Assembly (NCBI RefSeq): GCF_905171775.1
Contig: NC_053490.1
Coordinates: forward strand, 12,917,155 to 12,981,154
From: Rana temporaria
Lineage: Eukaryota > Chordata > Amphibia > Anura > Ranidae
Reading direction: 5' to 3'
DNA length: 64,000 bases
Shown: positions 53,296 through 64,000 of the stretch, piece after piece
Numbering within the stretch: position 1 is the stretch's first letter
Layout: each line of letters begins with the position of its first letter
Made by a program: the position numbers and the translations under genes
Notes under the pieces: generated by a model
Seen by the model: only the letters and a program-made list of their open reading frames with translations
Database searches by the model: none
Told to the model about the DNA's origin: nothing

Positions 53296-54237
53296 CCGCT
53301 TGCCGACTAGCCGCCGCAGTTTTAAGGTGGCAGGTCGGCCCTGCTGGGCGAGATCACGTAATATTATATCATCTCGTCGAGCAGCTAATAGGGGCGCGCG
53401 CGCCCCCGCTCATACCCGATCCCGGCGGCACGAACGCCGCCGGGCACCCGCAATCGCTCGTTACGGAGCGAGAACCGGGAGCTGTGCGTGTAAACATACA
53501 GCTCTCGGTCCTGTCAGGGGGGGAAATGACCTATCGCCTGTTCATACAATGTATGAACAGCGATTTGTCATTTCCCCACATCAGTCCACCCCCCCTTCAG
53601 TTAGAACACACCCAGGGAACATACTCAACCCCTTCCTTGCCCCCTAGTGTTAACCCCTGCCAGTGTCATTTTTATAGTAATCAATGCATTTTTATAGCAA
53701 TGATCGCTATAAAAATGCAAATGGTCCCAAAAATGTGTCAGAAGTGTCCGCCATAATGTCGCAGTACCGATAAAAATCGCTGATCGCCGCCATTACTAGT
53801 AAAAAAAATAATTTATAAAAACGCCATAAAACTATGCCCTATATTGTAACTTGCGCAAACCTATCAAACGCTTATTGCTTTTTTTTTTTTGTTTTTTTTA
53901 CGAAAAATATGTAGAAGAATACGTATCGGCCTAAACTGAGGAAAACTATTTTTTTTTATATATGTTTTTGGGGGATATTTATTACAGCAAAAAGTAAAAA
54001 ATATAGAATTTTTTTCAAAATTGTCGCTCTATTTTTGTTTATAGCACAAAAACTAAAAACCACAGAGATGATCAAATACCACCAAAAGAAAGCTCTATTT
54101 GTAGGAAAAAAAAGGACGCCAATTTTGTTTGGGAGCCACGTCGCACGATTGCGCAATTGTCAGTTAAAGCGACGCAGTGCCGAATCGCAAAAAGTGGCCT
54201 GGTCTTTGACCAGCAATATGGTCCGGGGCTGAAGTGG
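53296..54237 (-). mobile_element. TTAA-flanked element between ZNF-2 and its 3' flank
   Basis: TTAA on both sides (53292-53295, 54238-54241). Ends 'ccgcttgccgactag' and 'ggctgaagtgg'. Reverse orientation of the family core ('accaccaaaagaaagctcta'). Absent at the equivalent place after ZNF-1. Confidence 0.85.
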
Positions 54238-54254
54238 TTAAAGGGGTAGAAGCT

Positions 54255-54480
54255 ACAAAGATTTTGGGGTGTCCCAGCAGTTTCACACCCCATGTCATCC
54301 AACAATCTAGTGGAAGGTACAATGATACTTTGAAAAACAAACTTCATGATCAGACATTGATGGATGCATTGAGTTTAGCGCTTATGTCCCTCAGGCACAC
54401 ACCTAGAGAGCCATGGAATACTTTACCTTTTTAAGATAGTTTTTGGATAAGCACCAATGACTGAACTGTGTTTTTGTTAT
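54255..54480 (+). pseudogene. Endogenous retroviral integrase remnant downstream of ZNF-2
   Basis: Encodes 'LALMSLRHTPREPWNTLPF', matching the remnant at 17117-17352 after ZNF-1. Shorter than a complete integrase and broken by frame changes. No other viral gene is nearby. It shares the duplicated block's history. Confidence 0.7.
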
Positions 54481-55135
54481 TGATTCTCATTCTTTTTTTT
54501 TTTTCCTTTTGAAGGTTAGAGTGAACATGTAATTTAGCATCATAAAATAAATGATTAGAATTCCCAAGTGCTTTCTTTATTTCTAGATCCAGAACAAATC
54601 CATTAAGAATTCTTCCTCTCTGGGTAGTGGTCGAGTGCGATTTTTGCCAAGCCTCTGCAGCCAAGCTTGAGGGCTCCGAATAAAGCTGGTAATACACTCA
54701 TTAAATATCGGTTGGTTCAGCAGGGACTGGATGAATTTCAATTAGTGTGTGGTCATCCCTGCTTGAGAGAAGTTGATCTTTGACTTCTGTCAAAGGAACA
54801 TGTTGGAAAACCTTTCTCGTTTGGCAGCTGCAGACGCTGATCAGTATATTCTGACAGCAGTGAGTGCCGGAAAAGTCCTAACATGGGGAATTTATTCATC
54901 CCCCCTATTGGTGTGGATGGAGGAAATAGCCAGAAAAAAACGAAACCCGGTATGGCCAGCTAAAGACCATCTGGTCCATGCCTCCCATTGCAGAAACGTT
55001 CCCCTCTCCTCTGTGATAACAGAGCTTCAGGCAGGTCTATGCCTAGGACACCAGCTGAGGAGAAGTCACAGTCCAGTGAAAAAGCTGCTTACTTTGCGTA
55101 GTTACACCTGCCTAGTTGGCTGATTACGTTTCATC
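54481..55135 (+). other. Duplicated 3' flank of ZNF-2
   Basis: Parallels 17353-17960 ('ccaagcctctgcagccaagc', 'gagagaagttgatctttga', 'gtgaaaaagctgctta'). Neither copy has a conserved ORF. Similarity ends near 55135. Confidence 0.6.
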
Positions 55136-55139
55136 TGGT

Positions 55140-55655
55140 GTTAGGAATGTACCTATAGGGAATGCGGGGCAGTGGCCAGAAACTCCAGGATAGGCATAGT
55201 TCTTAGCGAACGAGGAATCAAGTCCAGATCATTAGGTACAGAAGCAGCGATGGGGTCACAAGCCAAGATCAGTTCGGCCAAGTTTGTGCGTCGGAGAATC
55301 GCCATCAAGGTCACAAGACGGGTGTAGCAAGCCCCACCCCACCCAGGAGCTGTAGATGAACAGGGATCCCGCACTCTTGCCCAGGCAGGCACACCAATTC
55401 TTCACAGAAACAGTCTGTAGCTCTGTTTTGTTATTTATTAAGGGTTAACAACTTGGATAGGGATGTGAAGTGATGGAATGCCCATTTGACTTCAGGAAAC
55501 TTCGGGCACAACTTCTTATATACAAATATATACAGTCTCCTCTTTACTTTCCTCCTGCACAAACATGCCAGCTTCTACTGAATCACTCTTGAAGGATCTG
55601 ACAAGCTCCTTGTCAGATCAGCGACAGCCTATTACCAGGCAGGAACTCACAGTCC
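55140..55655. other. Unassigned sequence
   Basis: No recognisable gene. 55420-55640 and 56426 onward may be one older repeat, split by the CR1-type LINE. Confidence 0.35.
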
Positions 55656-56425
55656 CTTATGTTACATAGTTAGTCAGGTTGAAAAAAGACACAAGTCCAT
55701 CCAGTTCAACCACAAAAAATAAAAAAACAAAATAAAAAACACAGTACAATCCTATACACCCAACTCCGTACCCACAGTTGATCCAGAGAAAGACAAAAAA
55801 CCTCAGCAGAGCATGATCCAATTTGCTACAGCAGGGGAAAAAATTCCTTCCTGATCCCCTGAGAGGCAATCGGATTTACCCCGGATCAACTTTACCTACA
55901 AATCTTAGTACTCAGTTATATTCTGTACATTTAGGAAAGAATCCAGGCCTTTCTTAAAGCAATCTACTGAGCTGGCCAGAACCATCTCTGGAGTGAGTCT
56001 GTTCCACATTTTCACAGCTCTTACTGTGAAAAAACCTTTTCGTATTTGGAGGTGAAATCTCTTTTCCTCTAGACGTAAAGCGCGCCCCCTTGTCCTCAGT
56101 GATGACCGTAAAGTGAATAACTCAACACCAAGTTCACTATATGGACCTCATATATTTGTACATGTTGATCATATCCCCCCTTATTCTCCTCTTCTCAAGA
56201 GTGAATAAATTCAGTTCCTCTAATCTTTCCTCATAGCTGAGCTCCTCCATTCCTCTTATCAGTTTGGTTGCCCTTCTCTGCACTTTCTCCAGTTCTCCGA
56301 TATCCTTTTTGAGAACTGGTGCCCAAAACTGAACTGCATATTCCAGATGAGATGTGTAGCTCAGATGTAGTGAAACAGCATGTAACCTTTCCTCCTTCCT
56401 CTGTGTCACTGGTCCCCACACCACT
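55656..56425 (-). pseudogene. CR1-type LINE 3' end
   Basis: The minus strand encodes 'SHLEYAVQFWAPVLKKDI', 'ELEKVQRRATKLIRGM' and 'LEELNLFTLEKRRIRGDM' (56137-56424), the C-terminal part after the reverse transcriptase in CR1/Jockey-group LINEs. The 3' UTR follows and ends at 'caacctgactaactatgtaa' (minus strand, 55656). 5'-truncated; stops downstream of the ORF. Confidence 0.85.
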
Positions 56426-57180
56426 TCTTCAGGCAGGGGCTAGCCCACCTGGCTGCCACTGCCTACTTCACCAGCCCTCCTGGCTGCCTCTCTACACCAG
56501 TCCACCCAACTAACTTCACCAGCCCAATCGACTGACTCTTCACCAGCCCACCCAGCTGACTATCAGATCTCAGGAACAGAACTTAAGCCCCCATCGCTGT
56601 CTTCAAGAGAGACCGGCTATATGTGGCAGTGTCCCCTATATGTTGGTCCCCAAGTGTTGAACTACTCACTCTTTCCTCCCTTTGCTCCTGTGCCTCCAGG
56701 AAGACCTCCTACCATGTGTTTTGGCAGGATCCTTCCAGCACCGAGCCCCAGCCCAATGCAGGAACCCCCCCCAAACTAGGGGGTACCCCTCAGGGCTACT
56801 GTAAGCCTCCTCAACACTGCAGGAATGGCCCATGTCTATTTATGGGGTTGTCTCCTGCCCCTGCCAGCCCACCAATAGGGATTGGCCAAGGCTCCATAAT
56901 TATTTAAGGGAGCTCCTCCTAACTCCCACCCTCTAGTTCTAGAAGGTTCTTCAACCTTCCAGACCAGGGGCGAGGCACCAGAGAGAGCTGCCAGGAGAAC
57001 CACAAGGTTAATGCTATAATTGCACACTGAACTTGCCCTGAATGCAGAGCACAGTGTGCTTGCGCAGCATTCTCACCAGCTACAGCCATTGTGAATATTG
57101 GCTAAACTCTGCACATTTACCTTGATATAAGCTTATCTGTAGAGCGCCTAACTGGGAAAATACATTATTAGTTTGATGTT
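56426..57180. other. Unassigned sequence
   Basis: C-rich, with 'caccagcccacccagctgac'-type short repeats at 56450-56560. ORFs up to 94 codons have no identity. 'aattatttaaggg' near 56897 is weakly TATA-like. Nothing supported. Confidence 0.35.
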
Positions 57181-58101
57181 TAATACCAGGGATATGGCTG
57201 CAGCTATATGTCATAACCCTGGTAATAAAATTTTACTCAGGCATCGGTCTTTCTGCTAAAAGTGATTTGAGTGGCTGGTTACACTGGATCACTTTTAGAA
57301 GAAGGGTGAGGGGTCGTCCCCTCCCGCCGCTTTCCAGTAGTTCTCAGGCTTACCTGGCTAATCAGGAAGCCCGAGAACTGATCTGGCGGCTGGCCATGGA
57401 GATAAACAGAGGAAAGATGGCCTCCACTCATCTTTATGGCCTAGGAGGACCAGAGCCACTGGATCACTTTTAGAAGCGGCGGGAGGGGGTCGCCCCCTCC
57501 CGATGCTTTCCAGTGGTTCCCAGGCTTAACTGGCTAATCAGGAAGCCTGAAAACTGATATGGCAGCTGGCCATGGAGATTAACAGAGGAAAGATGTCCTC
57601 TGCTCATCTCTATTGCCTAGAAGGACCAGAGCGATGTCACTTTCGGTTCAATGCCCTTTTTTAAAGCATTAGAGACATTTTTATTTTTATCAAATTCCAT
57701 TGTAGAGGAGAGATGTGGAGTCTTATTGACCCCAGATCACTGCATAAAGAAGACCTGTCATGCTTTATTGTTGCCACAAGGGGTGTTTATTTCTTGTGAC
57801 AGCAATAAAAGTGATTTAAAAAAATGTTTTAAGGGGCGGTGTAGAAATTTTAAAAAGTAATAAAATACATGAAGGCACCCATGCTCGCCCGCAGTGGTGA
57901 ACACATATGCAGTTTACGCCCACATATGGAAACAGCGTTTGCACCACACATGTGAGGTATTGCTACAAACGTTATAGCAAAAGCAATAATTCTAGCAGTA
58001 GACCTCTTCTGTAAATCAAAACTGATAAACATTTTTAGAGCATCGCCTATGGAGATTTTTAAGTACTGTAGTTTGGTCCCATGCCAAGAGTGTGCGCAAT
58101 T
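57181..58101 (+). repeat. Dispersed repeat with a 175-bp tandem duplication
   Basis: 'ggatcacttttagaag' starts two copies at 57286 and 57461, each continuing with 'tttccagt', 'ctaatcaggaagcc' and 'aacagaggaaagatg'. The rest, to 58100, is AT-rich and noncoding; it reads like a further MITE family member. Confidence 0.65.
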
Positions 58102-58105
58102 TTAA

Positions 58106-59117
58106 CCACTTGCTTACTGGGCACATATACCCCCTCCTGCCCAGGTGAAATTTCAGCTTCCGGCACTGCGTCGCTTTAACTGACAATTGCACGGCCGTGC
58201 GACATGGCTCCCAAACAAAATTGATGTCCATTTTTCCCCACAAGTAGAGCTTTCTTTTGGTGGTATTTGATCACCTCTGCGGTTTTTATTTTTTGCACTA
58301 TAAACAAAAAAGAGCGACAATTTTGAAAAAAAAAATACAATATATTTTACTTGTTGCTATAATAAAAAGCCCAATTTTTTTTTAAAAAATACTTTTTTTT
58401 TTTCAGTTTAGGCCGATACGTATTCTTCTACATAAAAAAAAATCACAATAAGCGACTGGTTTGCGCAAAAGTTATAGCGCCTACAAAATAGGGGACAGAA
58501 TTATTATTTTTTATTATTTATTTTTTTACTAGTAATGGCGGCGATCTGCGATTTTTTATTTATTTATTGGGACTGCGACATTATGGCGGACACATCGGAC
58601 ACTTTTGACACATTTTTGGCACAATTCACATTTAGACTGCGATCAGTGCTATAAATATGCACTAATTACAGTATAAATGTGACTGGCATTGAAGGGGTTA
58701 ACACTAGGGGGTGAGGAAGGGGTTAAATGTGTACCCTGCATAGTGTTCTAACTGTGGGGGAGAGGGACTGACTGGGGAGGTAACCGATCTGTGTCCCTAT
58801 GTACAAGGGACACAGATCGGTCTCCTCTCTCCCTGACAGGACGCTGTCTCTGTGTGAGCCGGCAATTAGAGATGATCTCATATGTTTACATTTGAGATCA
58901 TCTCTCATTGGCCGCACAGATTGCATAGCAAACGGCCACTCTGATTGGCCGTTCACTAGCGATCTGTGATTGGCTGTGTCCAAGGGACACGGCCAGCACA
59001 GAATTTCCCAGTTGCGTGCTCGGGAGCGTGCAAAGTGGCGGATGTCAATCGACGTCCTCCTGGATTTTCAGGTCCGCGCTGAAGCCGTCGTCCGGCTATA
59101 GCGCGGGCCTCAAGCGG
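58106..59117 (+). mobile_element. TTAA-flanked element, complete
   Basis: TTAA at 58102-58105 and 59118-59121. Ends 'ccacttgcttactgg' and 'gcctcaagcgg'. Core 'gcactgcgtcgctttaactg' as in the other copies. The GC-rich 3' half (58730-59100) has no gene. Confidence 0.85.
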
Positions 59118-59121
59118 TTAA

Positions 59122-59678
59122 AGCTTGATGTGTTAGGTATCTATTTACTCGTAACATCATCTTTTTTATTTTACAAAAAAATTAGGTTATATATTATGGG
59201 GTTTTTTTTGCATTAGAGTTTACTAAAGTGTATTTTTACCAAAAAAGTTGTTTTCGCAAAATTGCCCTGCTAAAACAATTATACTGTATATAATGGGTTT
59301 GGTTGGAGATATAGGACTTTCAATGTGCACCATGCAAAAATTCACTCAAGTTTTAATATAAAAATATACAAAATATTTATTCAAAAAAGACACACACAAT
59401 ATCATAAAAATAGTGAAAACAGTATAGCCATAGCCATAGGTGTATACACACATCCTATTAGCGACGATGAATTGCTGTAATCACATATACATTTATGTTC
59501 ACTTATTTCAACATATATTTCACTGAAACAGCTTCTTCAGGAAAGGAAGTATGGATTAATTTATTGAATATATAGAATCATTGTTCAATCAGCTTTAGGT
59601 GTATATGAAAAGAAAACAAAACATTATTAATAAATTATATTTTGACCTTTAACAAATAAATATTATACAAATTTATAG
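59122..59678. other. AT-rich unassigned sequence
   Basis: Contains 'cactgaaacagcttcttcag' near 59521, a phrase typical of short dispersed repeats, but no boundaries. No ORF. Confidence 0.35.
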
Positions 59679-60002
59679 ATGCATGACTGTGTGTACCTCC
59701 CTCTGCGCCAGCAAGATAAGGTTGCGGACCTTATCATGCCGGAGCAGAGGGAGCAGAGGATGAAACATCTTCGGGAGGCAGTAACCCAGAGGAAAAATCC
59801 TCTGGGTTACTGGGTCTTGAGGATGGCCAGAGCTTACACAGAGCTTACACAGTATGCAATTGAGCTACTGGCCTGTCCTGCAACCAGCGTTCTTTTGGAA
59901 CGCACATTCAGTGCTGCTGGAGGCTTTGTAACAGATCACAGGGTGCGCCTCTCCACCGACTCGGTCGATCGACTGACCTTCATAAAAATGAATACGTCTT
60001 GA
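59679..60002 (+). pseudogene. hAT transposase remnant with internal deletion
   Basis: The 107-codon frame joins 'KVADLIMPEQREQRMKHLRE' directly to 'NPLGYWVLRM' and the dimerisation domain 'SSVLSERTF'-like 'TSVLLERTFSAAGGFVTDHR'. Compared with the ORF at 19289-21106 it lacks everything upstream plus about 110 internal codons. Same family; dead copy. Confidence 0.9.
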
Positions 60003-61306
60003 ATCACCACCGGCAACCAAGCACCTGATGCAACCATTTTTTTTTTTGAATGTCAGATCCCTTCAAGACTGCCTCTGCTGATGCTGATTGACTATCCTGT
60101 TATGCTGAGTGACTATCCTGTTATGCTGAGTGACTATCCTCTTCCTCCTCAATGATCATGCTGATAGCTTGTAAGAACATTTTTGGTTCTGGACACTGCC
60201 ACCAGTGGCTAAGGCCCAATTTTTCTGCCCCTGTTTAACAGGAGCGTGTAATTACAATTTTTGATGCAATACTTTGCAGCAGGCCTCATTCCTGCGCTCC
60301 AACGAGAGTAACTGTGAGGGCTTACAGTGTTGTGGCACCAGCACCACCACCACCAAAGGCCCATTTTTTCTACCACTGTTCAACAATGGCATGTAATTAA
60401 AATTCTTGATATAAAAGTTCACACAGCAGGGCGTTCCAGCGCCCACCAAGACTAACTGTGAGGGCTTACGCCTTACAGTGTTGTGGCAACACCAACACCC
60501 AGGGCTCAAATTTCTGCAGAGTATATACGACAGGCCCCTACTTTCAAACATCCAACTTACAAACGACTCCTACTTGCAAACAGAAGGAGACAACAGGAAG
60601 TGAGAGGAATTCTACCCCTAGGAAGGGAAATTCTCTTCTGTAAGAGGTGTCTCCTGTCCACTGATGCTTTATCACCAATCCTTGTTTCACTAAAAAACCC
60701 AAATTTTCAAAAAAAAAAATATTGTCATTGGGACAGAAAGTGGGGTGAAATCTTTTTTTAAGTTGGGTGCAGGGTTCCCCTTAATATCCATACAAGACCC
60801 AAAGGGACTGGTAATGGGCTGGGGGGGGGGGTACCATTTTTCTCAATGATTTTCATCCATATTGCTGGGACCAGACATTACATTAAAGCCACAAGCAGTT
60901 TTAAATTACTTTTTTCCCATAGAAATGTCATTTTGTGCAGGGACAGTTCTAAACACGGGAAACACGTGCCACTTCACAGGCATACTATAGACACCCAGCA
61001 GGTACAATATTTAAAGGAATATTTCACTTTTTTTTCACTTTAAGCATCATTAAAATCACTGTTTACCGAAAAAACATCAGTTTTTAAAACTTTTTTTTTG
61101 CATCGATACATGTCCCCTGGGGCAAGCCCCGGGTCCCCAAACCCTTTTTAGGACAATAACTTGCATATTGGCCTTTAAAATTAGCACTTTTGATTTCGAA
61201 CGTTCGAGTCCCATAGACTTCAATGGGGTTCTAAAGTTTGCGCGAAAGTTCGGTCCGTTCGAACGTTCTGATGTGAACCCAACTGGGGGGTGTTTGGCTC
61301 CTACTC
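60003..61306 (+). mobile_element. 3' part of the second hAT copy
   Basis: Follows the transposase remnant with the same 3' structure as 21107-22268: 'tgcccctgtttaacagg', 'ttgatgcaatactttgca', then 'cgaacgttcgagtcccatag' and a decayed terminus 'tttggctcctactc'. A different repeat is nested at about 60530-60650 ('cttacaaacgactcctactt', cf. 7735-7790). The 5' half of the element is missing. Confidence 0.75.
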
Positions 61307-61309
61307 AGA

Positions 61310-61872
61310 ACCAGGGGACAGAGTTGAAGGGGTACACGTGGGGGCACTAGGAACACCTAGACCTCCCTGTGTGTTATCGATTCTGCTAAATCTGGGATAG
61401 CTGGCTATACATGATACAATCTAATTGTACAATCTCTGTTCTGTCAGCCTTGTCCGTCCTTTTTTTTATATCAGTAAGAATGCGTGAAAAATAATTAAAA
61501 AGGTTTACAAATTTACAGTTTTGAATCTTGACATACTTGGTATCAGAGTAATAAACAGTTGTACAAATTCTGAGTGACAACTTAAATCTCAGCCACCATC
61601 ATTTTATTTTCCGATAATAGATCATGTCTGGGGGGAGGGGGGAGTATGGTACTTTTTCACTAAATTAAAATTTCCCAGGTGTCTGGCTGCAGGCTGGAGC
61701 TCCTCGCTCTACCGGAAACATGTGGCCTGCACAATTTTTTAATCAACTTTAACCCTTTCACTGCCAGAGCTGTTTTAGCTTTTTTTTTTTTTGCAGACAT
61801 GTTTAAAAAAAAAAATTCGGCCTGAAGATCACATAAACCCCTCCCCAAACATGATATATTTTCTGAAAGCTA
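61310..61872 (+). other. Dispersed repeat and unassigned AT-rich sequence
   Basis: 61315-61460 resembles 27690-27880 ('tacaatctctgttctgt'). The rest has no recognisable content. Confidence 0.4.
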
Positions 61873-61875
61873 GAG

Positions 61876-62005
61876 CAGTGAACCTTGGCACCCCAGATGT
61901 TTCGGAACTACATTTCCCATGATGCTCATGCAGTCTGCAGTGTAGTTGAGCATCATGGGAAATGTAGTTCTAAAACATCTGGAGTGCCAAGGTTCGCCAT
62001 CACTG
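61876..62005. mobile_element. 130-bp palindromic hAT-type MITE
   Basis: 'cagtgaaccttggcacccca' and 'tgccaaggttcgccatcactg' are inverted, and nearly the whole element folds back through 'ctacatttcccatgatgctc'. Flanks AGCTAGAG/CCCTAGAG (6 of 8) suggest an old 8-bp duplication. Confidence 0.8.
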
Positions 62006-62232
62006 CCCTAGAGAATAACATGGTGGTAGTTCCAATTTTTTATGTCACACAATATTACCGCAAAGGTTTCAGTAAAAAAAACACACTAAAGTGAATCTAA
62101 AGAGTAAACAAATGCAATAAATTGCCCAAATTTTAGACAAAATATAAAAGTCGAGGTTGCACTGAGTAAATAGATACCCAACATATCAAACCTTAAATTT
62201 GCGTGTGTGAAATGGCAAACATCTGTACCCTA

Positions 62233-62995
62233 TGGCCCAGATTCACAGAGAGCGGGCGCACATTACGCCGCCGTAGCGCAAATAATGTACGCTACGCCAA
62301 CGCAGCGCAGAGAGGCAAGCATGGAATTCACAAAGCCAGTGCTCCCAAAACTGCGCTATGTTTTGAAGGCGTACGCCGCCGTAGGTGGAAGTGGGCGTGA
62401 GCCATGCAAATGAGGCGTGACCCCATGCAAATGATGGGCCAAGCGCCAGACAGATACGTATCACGAACTGCGCATGCGCCGGGACGTGGACGCATCCCTC
62501 TGCGCATGCTCACAACCACGTCAGAATAACTGCCTAAACTACGCCGGATCACTGCCTACCGCGTGAACGTAACCTACGCCCAGCCAGACACACGTCCAAC
62601 TTAAGATACGTAAAATACGCCGGCTTGTATTCCCTGGTGCAGACTTTGCATGTCTGCTGCTGGGTTGCACCTCCTTTATGGGGCTTAACTTTACGCCAGA
62701 CATACAACTTACGCGCATATGGCGTATCCTGCGTCGGGCGCACGTACGTTCGCGAATCGCCGTATTTTCCTCATTTGCATATTTGAATGGCTGATCAATG
62801 GGAGCGCCACCATGCGTCCAGCCTAAATGTGCGCCCACTTTACGCCGGCGTAGGCAAGTAATGTCGGCAGGAATAAGCCTTTTTTTAGGCGCATCTTAGT
62901 TTGTGGGTCCGGCGCACAGATACGATGGCGCACATTTGCACTTACGTCGGCGTATCTTGTTCTACGTCGGCGCGAGTGCTTTGTGAATCTGGGCC
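62233..62995. mobile_element. CpG-rich foldback MITE, copy H
   Basis: Ends 'tggcccagattcacagagag' and 'tttgtgaatctgggcca'. The interior is an inverted relative of copy G ('gccatgcaaatgaggcgtga', 'gaactgcgcatgcgcc'). Short ORFs are incidental. Confidence 0.83.
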
Positions 62996-63149
62996 AATAT
63001 CTTTTATAAGTGATGCTTCAAAAGCCCCCCTATAGGTCATCAGTTTAGCGTTACGGAGGAGGTCTGGTGCTAGAAATATCCCTCTCACCCCAGCATGTGT
63101 GGCAATATGTAACATGTGTATCACAATCGACGGTTTCAAGTATAGGCGC

Positions 63150-64000
63150 CCCCGACGTGAGTGAGAGTGAAAAACTTATATAGCGCTGCACATGCAAACT
63201 GAATCGCCTCTGGGCGCTTGTTTAACCAGTTCTCCTTTGACCTCAAAAGAGATGGGTTTTGATCTTTCTCCTAAAGGCCAAGTGGTTCTCCTCCAACCGA
63301 ATGGAGGTTGGTAAAGTGTTCCAAAGTCGAGGGCCCAGGACAGCAAATCTTCTTTCTCCTTTGGACTTGTATCTAGTTTTGGGGATTTGGAGTAGATTTT
63401 GGTTGGAGGATCACAGAACGCGATTGGGGTTGTAAGCCTTTATTTTATCGCACAGATATTTGGGTGCATTTCCCAAAGTACATTTATGCGTCAGACAGAG
63501 TGCTTTGAAAGTGATTCTGTCTTTCACTGGCAGCCAGTGAAGGCTTCTCAGTGAGGGTGAGATTGATTCCCAAGGTTTTTTTCCAGTCACCAGTCGCGCG
63601 GCCGTATTCTGAACGACCTGCAGGCGAGTGATTTGGTACTTTGGGAGTCCGAGGTAAAGGGCATTTGCATAGTCAAGTCTGGAGTTAACAATTGTTCCCA
63701 CCACGACTGCTACGTCTTCTTTGGGAATAAATGGAATAAGTCTGCGTAGTAGACGCAGCAGATGGTGGAATCCGCTGACTACTGACCCTATTTGTGCATC
63801 CATTGTCATGTTGGTGTCAAAGATGACTCCGAGACTTTTGACTTTGGTGCTAGGGGTGATGATTTTGCCCAGAATGGGCAGAGGTATCCAGGGTGTTGCC
63901 GATTGATTCTTTCGATTGGCGTGAAACAGGAGAAGTTCTGTTTTTGAGCCGTTGAGTTTAAGATAACTCTTTGTCATCCAGTTCTCTATCAAAGAGAGGC
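63150..64000 (-). pseudogene. L2-type LINE, C-terminal half of RT, runs off the window
   Basis: A 193-codon minus-strand frame holds 'SYLKLNGSKTELLLF', 'KSLGVIFDTNMTMDAQI', 'RLDYANALYLGLPK' and 'SLRSLHWLPVKDRITF', conserved segments after the YADD motif in L2/CR1-group LINEs. After a frame break come 'FRRKIKTHLF'-type residues near 63250 and the tail 'gcagcgctatataagttttt' plus (cact)n on the minus strand. It is the same family as 18031-18480. The upstream part lies beyond 64000. Confidence 0.9.

Noticed and set aside
56623..57027. ORFs of 94 and 63 codons at 56.6-57.0 kb
   Set aside because: No motif, no paralogue in the window, and composition like the surrounding C-rich noncoding sequence.
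1..64000. tRNA, rRNA or other structured RNA genes
   Set aside because: No cloverleaf with A/B boxes or rRNA core sequence was recognised by eye; a covariance-model search was not possible.

Overview
The window reads as vertebrate nuclear DNA, most likely from a frog and possibly ranid-like. The evidence is two intronless C2H2 zinc-finger exons of the amphibian/vertebrate poly-finger type, AT-rich introns and UTR-like sequence, and a dense mixture of L2/CR1 and Tx1/L1-like LINEs, hAT, PIF/Harbinger-like, Tc1/mariner and TTAA-flanked elements. Nothing looks prokaryotic. The species assignment is inference from repeat style, not from a diagnostic gene.

Layout. 1-2.9 kb: minisatellite, a Tc1-type nonautonomous element, a hAT-type MITE, and copy 1 of a duplicated segment whose second copy lies at 28.6-29.8 kb. 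3-14.8 kb: stacked MITEs, a 218-bp higher-order GC-rich satellite, Tc1 transposase debris, and several copies of a CpG-rich foldback family. 14.8-18 kb: zinc-finger gene ZNF-1 (18 fingers) followed by a retroviral integrase remnant. 18.0-22.3 kb: L2 LINE tail, then a complete hAT element with an 8-bp target-site duplication and a 605-aa transposase ORF that lacks its N-terminal part. 22.6-27.5 kb: nested Harbinger-, hAT- and TTAA-type elements, ending in a 2.07-kb hAT-flanked element that carries a near-perfect ~490-bp inverted repeat. 28.1-31.8 kb: duplicated segment copy 2, two large minisatellites, foldback MITEs. 31.8-39.75 kb: two reverse-oriented L2-type LINEs. The first is split by a repeat that itself contains a Tx1-like LINE 3' end; the second is nearly full length. 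40-47.8 kb: a forward Tx1/L1-like LINE interrupted by at least seven later insertions. 47.8-49.4 kb: a hAT-flanked, CpG-rich element with exon-like ATG segments. 50-55.1 kb: ZNF-2 (23 fingers), the paralogue of ZNF-1, with a solo LTR upstream and a TTAA element downstream. 55.6-64 kb: CR1 and L2 LINE ends, a second hAT remnant, more MITEs.

The only candidate host protein-coding exons are ZNF-1 and ZNF-2, about 36 kb apart. They belong to one duplicated block (about 14.79-17.96 kb and 50.03-55.13 kb) that also includes upstream noncoding sequence and the integrase remnant. Paired 'empty site / filled site' comparisons inside the two duplicated segments date several insertions as later than the duplications. 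The strongest leads are the large young palindrome, the CpG-rich hAT-borne exon-like block, the zinc-finger pair with its retroviral remnant, the CpG-rich foldback MITE family with a conserved CRE-like palindrome, and the Tx1-like LINE sitting inside a minisatellite.
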